This document shows, in pieces, positions 12,701-24,870 of a DNA stretch of 64,000 nt. The notes below the pieces were generated by a model. The model did not search any database, was not told the origin of the DNA, and was given only the letters and a program-made list of their open reading frames with translations. Position 1 is the first letter of the stretch; each line of letters begins with the position of its first letter. Origin of the DNA: Datisca glomerata (Eukaryota > Streptophyta > Magnoliopsida > Cucurbitales > Datiscaceae); NCBI GenBank assembly GCA_003255025.1, contig QANY01003944.1:246220-310219 (forward strand), in the 5' to 3' direction. A program made the translations under genes and the position numbers.

Positions 12701-14243
12701 CACTAAATCATAAGGATGTACTAATGATTTTAACATATTAACCATTATATGAATTAAACTTATTTGATTTAATTAGAATGCCAACATAATCAAAGACTAA
12801 CCCCCCCCCCCCACCCCACGAGGAGTAGCTATAGTTATGGATATTCTAGCATTAAAATATAGTATAGTTCCAATCATTTTGAAGCTATATATATGTGCCC
12901 ATAGGGAATCACATTATTATATAATATTGTAATTTTAAGCACATAACTTTATGTGTTGCGTATTCATTCCACTCTTTCTTCCACCTCCCACCACCACTCA
13001 TAAGTGAATATATCATATGGCCTTATAAATATCTTTTAAAGGAGAAATCACTTTTTCTCCCCCCACAAAGTAGCTAGGGGATTATTCAAAGGAGTTGAGT
13101 TATCTAAGACCATTGCTATTGCATGGGGTAGTGCTCATGACGACGATATGCTCATTTCCCATCCACTCCTTTTCTTAGTCAAACTTAATATCCTAAACTT
13201 TGGGGACCACCCTATTTTATGATTTTAATCAGGATAAAATAAAAATGGCAATGAAAATATTAGAATAGAGGTGGGTTTTCACTTTTCACTCACTATATAA
13301 AATATAACAAAATAATTATTCATTATTTCATTGACACGTGGAAGCCTTGACCAGAGTAAAAATGATTTCTCTTGATTTAACAACTCAATTTTTTTAAGAT
13401 AATGTTTAGTATTTATGATATGTGCATTATTTTAGCATGTTTTTTCTTGTGTAGAGATTTGTAATATGAAATTATTGGAAATCATTTCTTTATTTTCATC
13501 TAAATCTATAGGCTACAATTTGAGTGACACATGAAAGAAAACCTTGACACCATAATTTGACAAGTCATTCCGTCAAAAGAAAGTCAACAAAAACTAACTT
13601 CTACTAATAAGATTAGGACACTAAATGGGTCCTTGCTCACATTCTCATAAAGTAAGAGAACATTACATTAATTACCACTTAAACAAATGTTACTATATGT
13701 TTCAATTTCAAGATTTATTATAAGCTATCAAATTATAAGGTAATCTCTCATAATGTCATTTCAAGATTTAAATCTTTGTGAAATTTTCATTTCTTATTTA
13801 ATCGATAGTAATTCTAGAATCTTAAATTGTCATGTAGAATCCGTCATTTATACTTAAATATTTTTATACAAATATGATTTTATTTCCATCAACTTGTTGT
13901 CAAATTATTAATTATTTCTATTGCTTGAGTTTTACTTTATCTCAATGCAATTATGGAAAAAGTTGTCTATGAGGCCTTCAGACGTTTTACACCTTAATTA
14001 AGAAAAGTATGCCCTACTTCTTTTGACATTGAGTTGGTGCCTATTTTGGAAAGTGATTAAACTCAACTCACTCCTTTTTAAAAGCTTGAATTTTTAGCTT
14101 AAAAATATTGTGCCTTCTTATCAGGGACCAAGCAAGAAAGTATTGATTAGAGAGTCCAAACTAAAAGAAATATATTGTAAATTGAGGCCATGAATGATGA
14201 TTGTTATGTTAATTATATTAAATTTAACCAACCATGTAATAAT
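12700..14243. other. AT-rich intergenic DNA
   Basis: No coding signal. A poly-C run with one A lies at about 12803-12818. The remainder is AT-rich up to the left edge of the Copia composite. Confidence 0.5.
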
Positions 14244-14500
14244 TGAAGAAAAACTAATGAAAACAGAGAGCATGAGAAAACAAAGCAAGAAAGTGAAGAA
14301 GCAAGAAGAAGAAGACAAAATCGAGAGAGAAGAAAGAAAAAAATATCTCATTAACCAAAATTGAAAGAGTTACACAATATTAAAGACTAACTAGAGGGAA
14401 CGATTACACATGACCAGTTAAGCTAACTTAATTATCCTCATCTGAATTATTTACTATGATACCATTATGACTACTAGCACTTAAACCAGTAGACTTATCA
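14244..14500 (-). repeat. Copia LTR, left (3' LTR of element 1)
   Basis: 257 bp bounded by TG and CA on the plus strand (tgaagaaaaact ... cttatca). It abuts the polypurine tract of element 1 at 14501. Related along its whole length to the LTRs at 17739 and 22481. Confidence 0.8.
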
Positions 14501-14520
14501 TCCCCCCTCAAACTGATCCC
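14501..14520 (-). other. Polypurine tract of Copia element 1
   Basis: On the minus strand this reads as a purine-rich tract (GAGGGGGGA) immediately before the TG of the 3' LTR, the usual primer for plus-strand DNA synthesis. Confidence 0.7.
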
Positions 14521-15031
14521 AGGAATGAAGGGCATCAGTTTGTTCTTCAAGAAACGAAAATGAGGTGTTGAGAGAGGTTTAGTGAAGAGGTCAGCCAACT
14601 GAAAATGAGACTCAACATGCTTGACTCGAAGATCCTTTTTAACTGTCCTCTCCCTAACAAAGTGAAAATCAATTTCAATATGTTTAGTCCTAGCATAAAA
14701 CTGGATTGGAAGCTAAGACAATAGTAGAAGTATTATCAAAAAACAAAGTGGGACGACAAGTCAAATAGAAGTGTAAATCTCACAGAAGTTGTCTAATCCA
14801 ACTTATTTCAATAGTAGTATTAGCTAAGGCTTTATATTCAGCCTCAGTTGAGGACCTAGCAACAGTAGGTTACTTTTTAGCACACCAAGAGTGGGATTAG
14901 TTCTTCAAAAGATAATAAAACCAATGGTTGATTTTCTGACTGATGGATCCCTAACCCAGTCTGCATAATTGAAGGCCTGAAACTGAAGGGATCCATGCCT
15001 GAATAGAATACCTGGTTGATAGTGCCAGCAA
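14521..15031 (-). pseudogene. Copia element 1: RNase H remnant
   Basis: Collinear with 18016-18540 of element 2, which encodes the RNase H end of Copia pol (reading IEIDFHFVREKV there). Frameshifts and stops are present. At about 15031 the sequence jumps straight to integrase sequence, so the reverse transcriptase core of this copy has been deleted. Confidence 0.7.
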
Positions 15032-16060
15032 TATAAGATACATTAAACGATTTTGGGTTGAAGTTTATGAGAACAATATCGCTTCAAGCATGGATAACGT
15101 GCACATCCAAAAGCTTTGAGATGATTATAATCAAGAGCTTATTAAACATAACTTCAAATGGAAACTTATTACCAAGAATAGGGGTAGACATGCAATTGAT
15201 TAAGAAAACAGCAGTGGAAAAGGCATTGTTCCAAAATTGAAGAGGCAAAGAGGCAGTATGGAGCAAGGCCAATGCAGTTTCAACTAGATCCCTATGCTTT
15301 CTTTTAACTATATCATTTTGTTCAGGTGTGTAAGGACATGATTTTTTATGAGATATGTCATTCTTAACAAGAAAAGAATCAAAAGCTAAACTAGTAAATT
15401 CTCAACCTCCATCTGTTCTCAGATTCTTAATTTTGAGAGAAAAGAAGTTTTCAACAAACGGTTAGAATTTTTGAAAGATTGAAAAAACTTCAGATTTCAG
15501 AGTCATGGGAAATATCCAAGTGTATCTTGACATATGATCAACAAAAGAGACATAATATCTATAACCTTTAATGGACAAAACAGGGGAAGACCCCCAAACA
15601 TCACTATGAATGAGGTGTAAGGCAGTACAAAATTGAGATTGAGATAAGGGAAAAGGAAGCTTAGACATTTTACTCAAAAGACAGCTAGTACATATGCAAT
15701 TCTCTTTGTAAAAAAGGTATCAGATTTATATTTTCTTCCGAATTTAGTCAAGATACTTCTAATAACAGAATTTGAAGCATGACCAAGCCTATTATGCAAC
15801 ATTATATCAAAAACTTTAGAACCAAGAAAAGTAATAGAATCAGGCAGATTAACATTCTTTTGAATAACGGACAAGGTAGTACTGAGGGGATACATACCAT
15901 TTCTATTGGGGCCTCTATAAAAAAACCCGACCCGTGGACTTGTCCTAAACCATGAAAAAAGGTTCATAAAAAATGAAAGTGTATTGTTGTCTTTACAGCA
16001 CTTATGCACAGAAAGTAAATTTACAGACAAATCAGGCACACAAGATATATTTTATAAAGT
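15032..16060 (-). pseudogene. Copia element 1: GAG-pre-integrase and integrase remnant
   Basis: Minus-strand frames at 16039-15674, 15677-15462 and 15272-15084 read as the GAG-pre-integrase domain (HNRLGHASNSVI) and the integrase catalytic core (LHLIHSDVWGSSPVLS and YRYYVSFVDHMSRYTWIFP, containing the first two acidic residues). The zinc-binding cysteines are partly lost at a frame change near 15675. Integrase inserts the element's cDNA; this copy cannot make an intact enzyme. Confidence 0.8.
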
Positions 16061-16366
16061 AAAGGAATAAGAAGAAGTTTGTAATATACTTGAACTAGTG
16101 TGTGTTATAGGTAGAGTGTGGTCATTTCCAAAAGTCACATTATCTTCTCCATTGTATTGAGAATGATAGATTAGGTTGTTTAGATCTGGAGTGAGATGAG
16201 TGTTGTAGCCAGTATCCAAAAGCCAAAATTATGGTTCTTGATTGACAGTTTGTACCATTGAAGCCATAGCAGCAAGGTTTGAGGGAATATTCTTACCTTG
16301 AAAAGATAAGTTCATCATATGATAGCAATCCACAATAAAGTGTCCAAGCTTCTGACCAATTTGGCA

Positions 16367-17218
16367 CTAAATTCTGGCTCCTGAATGAGATTCTGAGGTG
16401 AAGTTGACACCATTCTTAAAGGCAGTTAGAGTACTTTGTGGTGGAGTACCAAGAATAGAAGGAGGTTGGTTCAAAAATTGATTTGGTGGACCTCTGCCCC
16501 TTCCTGAGTTGTATCTACCAGGATTGAATCTTCCTCCTCTAAATGATCTGAACCCTCTTCCACGATTATCTCCTTTGTTGAAATTGGAGTTCCGAGTAGC
16601 TACTAGGGCAGTGTTTTGAAAGAAATTTTCATGTTGTTTAGTCTGAGCTTCCAAGAACTTCTCCTCAAATTTGAGAAGGACATGTAGTTCCTCTAATGTC
16701 ATAGGTTCAGCTCTGGTTCTGATGGAGGTTCTGACAACGTTATATTCACTCGGGAGACCATTAATTGTGAAGATTAAAACATCTTCATCTTCAAGAGTAA
16801 CTGAGTTAGCGGCTAGTTTATCTTTCATCTCCTTAATTCCCAGAAAATATGAGTCAATACTCTCATTTGCCCTATTGGTTACAAATTGAATATCTGATTT
16901 TAACTGCAAGATATTGGATTTTAAAATAGACGAGTACCTTTTCTCGATTAAGTTTCACACTTCCTTTGAGGTGTTGCACCCAATAACGTAGGAGAGGGCT
17001 ATTGGTAAAAGGGTAGCATTAATCAAAATGATGAGTGCTTAGCCGTGTGCTATCCAGAGAGTGAATCTTGGATTTACAACTGTCGTGGGTTGTCCATTTT
17101 GATCGGTGAGAATTTGAATTGGGCAAGGAGTTAAGCCATCGATATAGTCAAAAACAGAGTGGGCTTTGATGATGGAGGAGATCTGATACTTCCATAATTT
17201 GAAGTTCGATGAGTCGAG
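16367..17218 (-). pseudogene. Copia element 1: gag
   Basis: The 180-codon frame 16909-16367 is a Copia-type gag (UBN2-like): IDSYFLGIKEMKDKLA, INGLPSEYNVVRTSIR and a C-terminal Arg/Gly-rich RNA-binding tail (RGRGFRSFRGG). Upstream codons to about 17218 supply the N-terminal half but are separated by stops near 16910-17040. Gag would form the particle that packages element RNA. Confidence 0.8.
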
Positions 17219-17820
17219 TCTGATAGACACAAGATTGCAGATATTCGATAAGAGAAATATTGGTGATTGAAGTTGTATGTCGACTCCGTTAGTGGCAGAG
17301 GATGAAGCAAGATAGGTTGGATTAGGGATTTGATTCTGAACAGGGGCGAGAGCAAGAGGAAGATCACATGACTCAGATTGTAAGGTTGCAGTGGAGTCTT
17401 TGGCCATTGGACGTGAGTCACTAAGGCTTTGATACCCTGAAGAGAAACTAATGAAAATAGAGAGCAGGAGAAAACAAAGAAAGAAAGTGAAGAAGCAAGA
17501 AGAAGAAGACAAAATCGAATCTGATAGACACAAGACTGCAGATATTCGATAAGAGAAACATGGATGATTGGAGTTGTATGTCGACTCCGTTAGTGGCAGA
17601 GGATGAAGCAAGATAGGTTGGATTAGGGTTTTGATTCTGAATAGGGGCGAGAGTAGGAGGAAGATCATAAGACTCAGATTGTGAGGTTGCAGTGGAGTCT
17701 TCGGCCAATGGACGTGAGTCACTAAGGTTCTGATACCACGAAGAGAAACTAATGAAAACAAAGAGCAGGAGAAAACAAAGCAAGAAAGTGAAGAAGCAAG
17801 AACAAGAAGACAGAATCGAG
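17219..17820 (-). repeat. 301-bp tandem duplication across LTR end, PBS and gag start
   Basis: A unit made of the last ~80 bp of the LTR, the primer-binding site and the first ~220 bp of gag is present twice in tandem (17219-17519 and 17520-17820, offset 301 bp). The inner LTR piece runs 17438-17518. The long minus frame 17863-17039 spans both copies in different frames and is not a real protein. A slippage or recombination event within element 1. Confidence 0.7.
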
Positions 17821-18005
17821 AGAGAGAGAGAGAGAAGAAAGGAAAAAATATCTCAGTAGCCAAAGTTGAAAGAATTACACAGTATTAAAGACTAATTAGA
17901 GGGAACAGTTAAACAAGACCAGTTAAACTAAATCAATTATCCTGATCTGAATTATTTACAATGATGCCATTATGACTACTAACACTTAAACCAGTACACT
18001 TATCA
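17739..18005 (-). repeat. Copia LTR, middle (shared)
   Basis: 267 bp, ending cttatca at 18005. Its left side abuts a primer-binding site (tgatacca to 17738), making it the 5' LTR of element 1. Its right side abuts a polypurine tract at 18006, making it also the 3' LTR of element 2. The first base is C where the other LTRs have T. Confidence 0.8.
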
Positions 18006-18025
18006 TCCCCACTCAAACTGATCCC
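18006..18025 (-). other. Polypurine tract of Copia element 2
   Basis: Minus strand reads AGTTTGAGTGGGGA directly before the shared LTR. It corresponds base for base to the tract at 14501 apart from one substitution. Confidence 0.7.
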
Positions 18026-18051
18026 TAGAATGAAAGGCATCAGTTTGTTGT

Positions 18052-19831
18052 TCACGAAACGAAAATAAGGTGTTGAGAGAGGTTTAGTGAAGAGGTCAGC
18101 CAATTGAAAATGAGACTCAACGTGTTTGACTTAAAGATCATTTTAACCACCTTCTCCCTAACAAAGTGAAAATCAATTTCAATATGTTTAGTCCTAGCAT
18201 GAAAAATTGGATTGGAAGCTAAGGCTATAGTAGAAGTATTATCACAAAATAAGATGGGAGGACAAGTCAAATAGATGTGTAAATCACACAGAAGTTGTTA
18301 ATTCAAACTTATTTCAGTGGCATATTAGCTAAGGCTTTATATTCAGCCTCAGTTGAGGACCTAGCAACAGTATGTTGCTTTTTAGCACACCAAGAGATAG
18401 GATTAGTTCTTAAAAAGATAATAAAACCAATGGTTGATCTTCTGTCTGATGGATCTCCAGTTCAGTCTGCATCACTAAAGGCCTGAAGCTGAAAGGATCC
18501 ATGTCTGAATAGAATACCATGGTTGATAGTACCAACAATATACCTTAATATTCTTTTAACAGCAGAAAAATGAGCAGATGTGGGAGCATGCATAAATTGA
18601 CAAACACGATTAACTACTAAACTGATATCAGGTCTAGTAAAGGTCAGATATTGTAAAGAACCAACTATTTTCCTATACTCAGTGATATTAGATAAAGGAG
18701 AGCCAACATGCTTATATAAAGGAGCCTTGGTTGAGGAAGGAGAATTATAGGGTTTAGAATCAGCCATACCAGATTTAAGCAACAAATCAAGAGCATATTT
18801 GTGTTGATTAATGAATATACCACCAGAAGATATTTGAATCTCAAGACCAAGAAAATACTTAATACTACCAAGATCTGTCATATCAAAACCTAATCTGAAT
18901 GTGTGAACTAGAGTGTTGATATAAGCATTATCTGTGCCAATAAGTATAATATCATCACCATAGAGAAACAAATAGGTAATAACATGAGAATCAGATTTGA
19001 CAAAGAGTGCTTGCCTGAAAGGCAGTAAAACCTAAAGTGAAAAGATGAGATGCAAACATGTCAAACTAGGCTCTAGAGGCCTGCTTTAGCCCATAGAGAG
19101 ATTTGTGTAACCTGCATAGATAGTTAGGATAGGTAGAGCTGATAAATCCAAGAGGTTGTTCCATATAAACGTCCTCATTAAGAACACAATGTAAAAATTC
19201 ATTTTTAACATCTAATTATCTAAGAGGTCAATTATAATGAGCAGCAAGAGAGAGAGTTATCCTAACAATTGGTTTTTTTATCATTGGACTAAAAGTTTCA
19301 GTATAATCTAAGCCTTCTTCCTGATGAAAACCCTTAACAACAAGTCTAGCTTTATGCCTAGCAGCACTGCCATCAGGGATATATTCAAGCCTATACACCC
19401 ATTTACACCCAACTAAGTTCTTATTTCTAGGTAAAGGAACTAAGGACCATGTCTTTTGATCTTGCAGAGCTTTATATTCTTCTTGCAACATTAACCCACG
19501 AAGGAAGTTTAGATGCAGAGCTAAAGGTAGTACGTTCAGTGGACTTAGATAAATGTGATGTAAATAAATCATTTCTTTTAAAGATTGCGGATTTGGATCT
19601 TGTTTGCATATGATGTTTATTTAAGGATGAGACAATGTTACTACTGCTTTCAGATAAGAAATGAGAAGGAGCAGACTCAGCATTATTGTCAAGAGCTACA
19701 GATTTATCAGATTCAAAAATATTAGAATACTCAGCAATACAATCTGGTAGAGAAACAAATTTTTCATACATTCCAGTCAAATTAGGCAGAGAAACAGATT
19801 TTTCAGACATTCGAGGCAAATCAAAGTTCAC
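18052..19831 (-). pseudogene. Copia element 2: reverse transcriptase and RNase H
   Basis: Frames at 19831-19472 (integrase C-terminal tail), 19572-19228, 18971-18462 and 18270-18052. The RT starts with the Copia signature WSLVPLPRNKNLVGCKWVYR and KARLVVKGFHQEEGLDYTET. The catalytic box is FLYGDDIILIG, a Gly in place of the more usual Val of YVDD. Downstream are YFLGLEI and the RPDIS motif, then the RNase H segment CDNTSTIALASNP with KHIEIDFHFVREKV. Several frameshifts and stops separate the pieces, so no functional polymerase can be made. The order INT-RT-RNase H identifies Ty1/Copia. Confidence 0.85.
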
Positions 19832-20159
19832 AGAATTATGAATATCAGAATTATCAACAACAGTCTATTTGAAAACTAATTTGTCAGAACTTTCATAGCT
19901 TTCTTGAGCACCAACAACAAGATCAGTGTTATGAACAACAATGTCAGATTGCATTGAAGAGGATAAAACAGTTGCATCATGAATAACAAGAAGAGTAAGA
20001 GAACTACCTTGATTTTTTGGAGTGTAGAGACTGTTTCAGGCCTGATGGAGGACTTTTCAAGCAACTTTTTGTAAGGAAAAACATTTTCATCAATGATAAC
20101 ATGTCTAGATATGTAAGTTCTTTTGGAGATATGATCATAACATATATATCCCTTGAATT

Positions 20160-21430
20160 CTAAAGCATAACCAAGAAAGATACATTCAACGGTTTTGGGT
20201 TGAAGTTTATGAGAACTATATGGCTTTTAGCATGGATAACATGCACATCCAAAAACTTTGAGATGATTATAATCAGGAAGCTTATTAAACAAGACTTCAA
20301 ATGGACACTTATTACTAAGAATAGGGGTAGCATGCGATTGTTTAAGAAAATAACAATGGAAAAGGCATTGAACCAAAATTGAAGAGACAAAGAGGCATTA
20401 TGGTGCAAGGCCAATGCAGTTTCAACTAGATGCCTATGATTTTTTTTCAAATATACCATTTTGTTCAGGTGTGTAAGGACAAGATTTTTTATGAAATATG
20501 ATATTCTTAACAAGAAAAGAATCAAAAACTAAACTAGTAAATTCTCCACCTCCGTATGTTCGCAGATTCTTAATTTTGACAGAAAAGCAACAAACGGTTT
20601 GAATTTTTGAAAGATTGAAAAAACTTCAGATTTTAGAGTCATGGGAAATATCCAAGTGTATCTTGACATATCATCAACAAAAGAGACATAATATCTATAA
20701 CCTTTAATGGACAAAACAGGGGAAGGCCCCCAAATATTACCATGAATGAGGTGTAAGGCAATACAAGATTGAGATAAGGGAAAAGGAAGCTTAGACATTT
20801 ACTCAAAAGACAGCCAGTACATATGCAGTTCTCCTTGTCAGAAAAGGTATCAGATTTATATTTTATTCTGAATTTAGTCAAGATACTTCTAATAACAGAA
20901 TTGGAGTCATGACCAAGCCTATTATGCAACATTATATTAGAAACGTTAAAACCATGAAAAGAAACAGAATCATGCACATTAACATTCTTTTGAAGAACAG
21001 ACAAGGCAGTACTGAGGGGATAAATACCATTTCTACTGAGGCCTTTGTAAAGAACCCGACCCGTGGACTTGTCGTAAACCACAAAAAAAGATTCATAAAA
21101 AAAGTAAAGTGTAATTGTTGGTTTTACAGCACTTATGCACAAAAAGTAAATTTACAAACAAATTAGGCACACAAGACAGATTTGATAAAGTAATGAATGA
21201 GAAGAAGTGTGTAATATACTTGAATGAGTGTGTGTTATAGGTAGAGTATGGCCCTTTCCAAAAGCCACATTATCTTCTCCATTATATTGAGAAGGGGAGA
21301 CTAGGTTGTTTAGATCTGGAGTGAGATGAGTGTTGCAGCTAGTATCCAAAGCCAAACTTGTGGTTCTTGATTGGCAGTTTGTACCATTGAAGCCATAACA
21401 GTAAGGGCTGAGGGAAGATTCTTACCTTGA
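20160..21430 (-). pseudogene. Copia element 2: protease, GAG-pre-integrase and integrase
   Basis: The frame at 21355-21152 contains the retropepsin active-site region as ALDTSCNTH (usual wording DSGAT-H). The frame 21142-20639 holds GAG-pre-integrase (HNRLGHDSNSVI). Frames 20798-20529 and 20525-20160 hold the integrase core (YRYYVSFVDDMSRYTWIFP) and the second half (LQFWFNAFSIVIFLNN). The frames shift relative to each other, so pol is interrupted. The minus-strand domain order is PR, INT, then RT. Confidence 0.8.
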
Positions 21431-21449
21431 AAAGAGAATTTCATCCCAT

Positions 21450-22440
21450 GAAGCAATCCACAACAAAGTATCTATCGTCTGACAGATTTAACACTGAATT
21501 CTAGCTCCTAAATGAGATTCCGGGGTGAAGTTGACACCATTCTCAAAGGCAGTTGGAGTACCTTGTGGTGGACTACCAAGAATGGAAGGAGGTTGGCTCA
21601 AAAACGGATTTGATGGACCTCTGCCCCTTCCTGAGTTGTATCTATCAGGATTGAACCTTCCTCCACGATTACCTTCTTTGTTGAAATTGGAGTTCTGAGT
21701 AGCTACCAGGGCAGTGTTTTGAAAGAAATTTTCATGTTGTTTAGTCTAAGCTTCCAAGAATTTCTCCTCAGATTTGAGAAGGACATGTAGTTCCCCTAAT
21801 GTCATAGGTTCAACTCTGGTTCTAATAGAGGTTCTGACAACGTTATATTCACTTGGGAGACCATTAATTATGAAGATTAAAACACTTCGTCTTCAAGAGT
21901 AACTGAGACAACGGCTAGTTTATCTTTCATCTCCTTAATTCTCAGAAAACATGAGTCAATACTCTCATTTGCCCTTACAGATTGAATATCTGATTTTGAC
22001 TGTAAGATATTGGATCTTGAAATAGACGAGTAATTTTTCTCGATTGAGTTCTACACTTCATGTAAGGTGTTGCACCCAACAACATATGAGAGGGCTATTG
22101 GTGAAAGGGTAGCATTAATCAAAGTGATGAGTGCCTGGTCTTGTGCTGTCCAGAGAGTGAATCTTGGATTTACAACTAACGTGGGTTGAGCCATTGATAT
22201 AGCCAAAAAAGAGTGGGCTTTGAGGATGGAGGAGATCTGATACTTCCTAATATGAAGTTCGATGAGTCGAGTCTATTGCAGAGATATTCGATAAGAGAAA
22301 CATGGGTGATTGAAGTTGCATGTCGACTCCGTTAGTGGTAGAGAATGAAGCAAGATAGGTTGGATTAGGGTTTTGATTCTGAACAGGGGTGAGTGCAGGA
22401 GGAAGATCACGAGACTAAGATTGTGAGGTTACAGTGGAGT
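21450..22440 (-). pseudogene. Copia element 2: gag remnant
   Basis: Collinear with the gag of element 1 (16367-17400) at the DNA level, including the RNA-binding Arg/Gly tail region near 21600-21680. Stops and small deletions (for example around 21885 and 21975) leave no frame of useful length. Confidence 0.7.
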
Positions 22441-22467
22441 CTTCGACCGTTGGACGTGAGTCACTAA

Positions 22468-22480
22468 GGCTCTGATACCA
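22468..22480 (-). other. Primer-binding site of Copia element 2
   Basis: On the minus strand reads tggtatcagagcc directly after the LTR's terminal CA. This is the standard match to the 3' end of initiator tRNA-Met that primes reverse transcription in plant retrotransposons. Confidence 0.9.
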
Positions 22481-22741
22481 TGAAGAGAAACTAATGAAAA
22501 CAGAGAGCAGGAGAAAACAAAGCAAGAAAGTGAAGAAGCAAGAAGAAGAAGACAGAATCGTGAGAGGGAGAAGAAAGGAAAAAATATCTCATTAACCAAA
22601 GCTGAAAGAATTACACAGTATTAAAGACTAACTTAAGGGAACGGTTAAACAAGACAAGTTAAACTAACTCAATTATCCTTATTTGAATTATTTACAATTA
22701 TACTATTATGACTACTAACACTTAAACCAGTTCACTTATCA
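22481..22741 (-). repeat. Copia LTR, right (5' LTR of element 2)
   Basis: 261 bp with TG...CA ends (tgaagagaaact ... cttatca). The right flank starts with atcat, pairing with ataat at the far left of the composite as a target-site duplication. Confidence 0.85.
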
Positions 22742-24870
22742 ATCATATCTATTAGAATAAACTATAACTTGATACTAAAACATGTTTCTAAAATGAAATA
22801 TTAGTGTGGTCAATGACATTGTCTAATAGTAACTATATACATCACTAAAGATGGAGTTTTTTTGTTCAATCCACCTCTCTAATTTGAAAAGAAAATCAAT
22901 ACAAGATATCATCAATAACAAATTGATTAATTTTTTAATTAAAATCTACAAAATTAAGAAATCTTTTTACAATTCAGTCAACTAGCAAAAATATGTGTAT
23001 ATATATATATATGCATGCAATTCGTCAAATACATCTGACCATTCCAAAGTAGCTAGTTTTTCGTGTGCGTGAGCTTAACTTTGCCAAGCTCCTCTACTAT
23101 CTCTCTATTTCTTCTTAATCTAATGGTGCTTGCTATTTCTTCTCTACTTTTTCTAACATTACACTGTTCGTAGTTTTGGTTTTACAAGTTCATCACCCTC
23201 TCCATTGGTTCTCTTGTGTTATTCAGACCAATTTTTTTAACCCTCTTCCCATTCTTTAGATTAACTTTGTTTTGCAGCTTCGAATCAGTCTTATCCATGA
23301 AAATTCAGGTCCTTAGTCATCTCTAGAAGTGTTACTACTTTTTGTTAGTACAAATTAATGAGCACTTCAAGTTCTTTATGTATTTTTTGTAGTGATAATC
23401 TATTTAATTTCTTATAAAGTCAAAATGTATTACTTTTCATGTATCCGTTTAAATAATGAGTCGTCGTCGTAGTTCTGGCGTATGAATTATGATATAAATT
23501 TTGATAAAAAATAACTCAAAAGTTTCTTGAAATACCGAAAATAAAGCGAGAGAGTTATTCTACGCACAAAAAAAAGAACTATAAATTTTAAAATATTTCC
23601 TCAAAAACTAATTCTTTTATTAATGCGTCTTATATGGAATTTCTAATGAAATGCTTCGGCAGGGTCTTTTGCTGGGTCCGGTGGAGCCCACATTTTCGTA
23701 ATATTGAGCTTGGGCCGGCAGCCTTACGGGCTTGACTGCTTAATTGCCGGCTTCAACATTGGGTCCCACAAGAAAAGTTAGTTTCCCAACCTCTTAGCCT
23801 CGGTTCCGAACCACACATTTGAATATACTAATAAAGATTGGAGGGAAACATTGCACAAATTGACGCTAAAGCCCTTTACGTCAATGAAATTATTGAGGTT
23901 GCTTGAATAATTAAATGGTCCTTTTCCTTTTCTATTATGAATAATTATTTTGTGAAGCGTTTTAAAAAATCATTTTCTAATGCAAACTAAAAAGAATACT
24001 TGATAATAATGAAATAATTTACAAGAGTTACATACAGTATGATTATGTCCATATGGGATGCAATTTTTAAGACTTGTCTTTTCTAATTTTCCAAAAGTGC
24101 TCATTTTTTTTTGTAAAAGCCAAAAGTGCTCATTAAAGCAACTTATATTGTTACAATTAGATGCGTGGTTATAGAATTAACATGCAAACTAGTACATTCA
24201 ACGAAGCATTAATATTATATATATATATATATATACCCAATTCTTTATTTGATCGTATCATAACTTGAGTCATGAGTTTTTAGGAAAAAAGTTCTAAATG
24301 CTAAACTGTGACTATTTTATTAAAAAATATATTTTTTTCTCTATTTGTGTGATTGTGAATCTAATGTGTACTATTTGTATACACAAATTTTTTACTGAAG
24401 GAATGAGAGAGGAGAAGAAAAAGGGGAAACTATCTTTGGCTGAATACAATAGTTTGGGATAAATGGGTTTTTTTTAAAAAGAAAAAATAAAAAAAATAAA
24501 AAGGGCAAGAGAGAGGCCTAAATCATGAGATAAGAACACATATAATGTGCTTTCTTACTTACTCTATCCAAAAAATGCTTCTTTGAAGAGGCCAATCTTC
24601 TTTTGTCCCCCCTTTTATTTTCTATTTTTTCTTTTAAGTTTTTCCATCTCATTACCCAGATTATGTTGTTTTTAGCTATTTTCTATAAATATAATTTTTT
24701 TTGTTTCTGAAGAAAAACAACGCTTCTTAATCTACAAAATTGTTTGACACAAAAATATGATCGAATGCAATGTATGCCATTTTGTTATAAAGAAACCAAT
24801 GAACCTGCTTGATCCCTTTTTTATAGATAAAATAAATAGTTTGTTTAATTAAGTCTCCATCTTGTGTTAA
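22742..24870. other. AT-rich intergenic DNA
   Basis: No gene seen. Dinucleotide AT runs lie at about 22995-23012 and 24211-24233. A GC-richer patch at 23650-23800 contains no useful frame. Short A-rich tracts near 24478-24505. Confidence 0.5.

Larger units (their letters stand above)
14244..22741 (-). mobile_element. Composite of two Ty1/Copia elements sharing a middle LTR
   Basis: Three related LTRs of about 260 bp (14244-14500, 17739-18005, 22481-22741) alternate with two internal regions, all in minus orientation. Both internal regions carry the same family of gag and pol pieces. Each has a primer-binding site complementary to initiator tRNA-Met on its right and a polypurine tract on its left. 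The outer flanks show a near-perfect 5-bp target duplication (ataat at 14239-14243, atcat at 22742-22746). The single outer duplication suggests the three-LTR structure belongs to one locus, formed either by unequal recombination between LTRs or by insertion of a tandem product. Both copies are coding-dead. Confidence 0.8.

Noticed and set aside
17039..17863. 274-codon minus-strand frame
   Set aside because: It runs across a 301-bp tandem duplication in shifting frames of Copia gag and LTR sequence, so it is not one protein.
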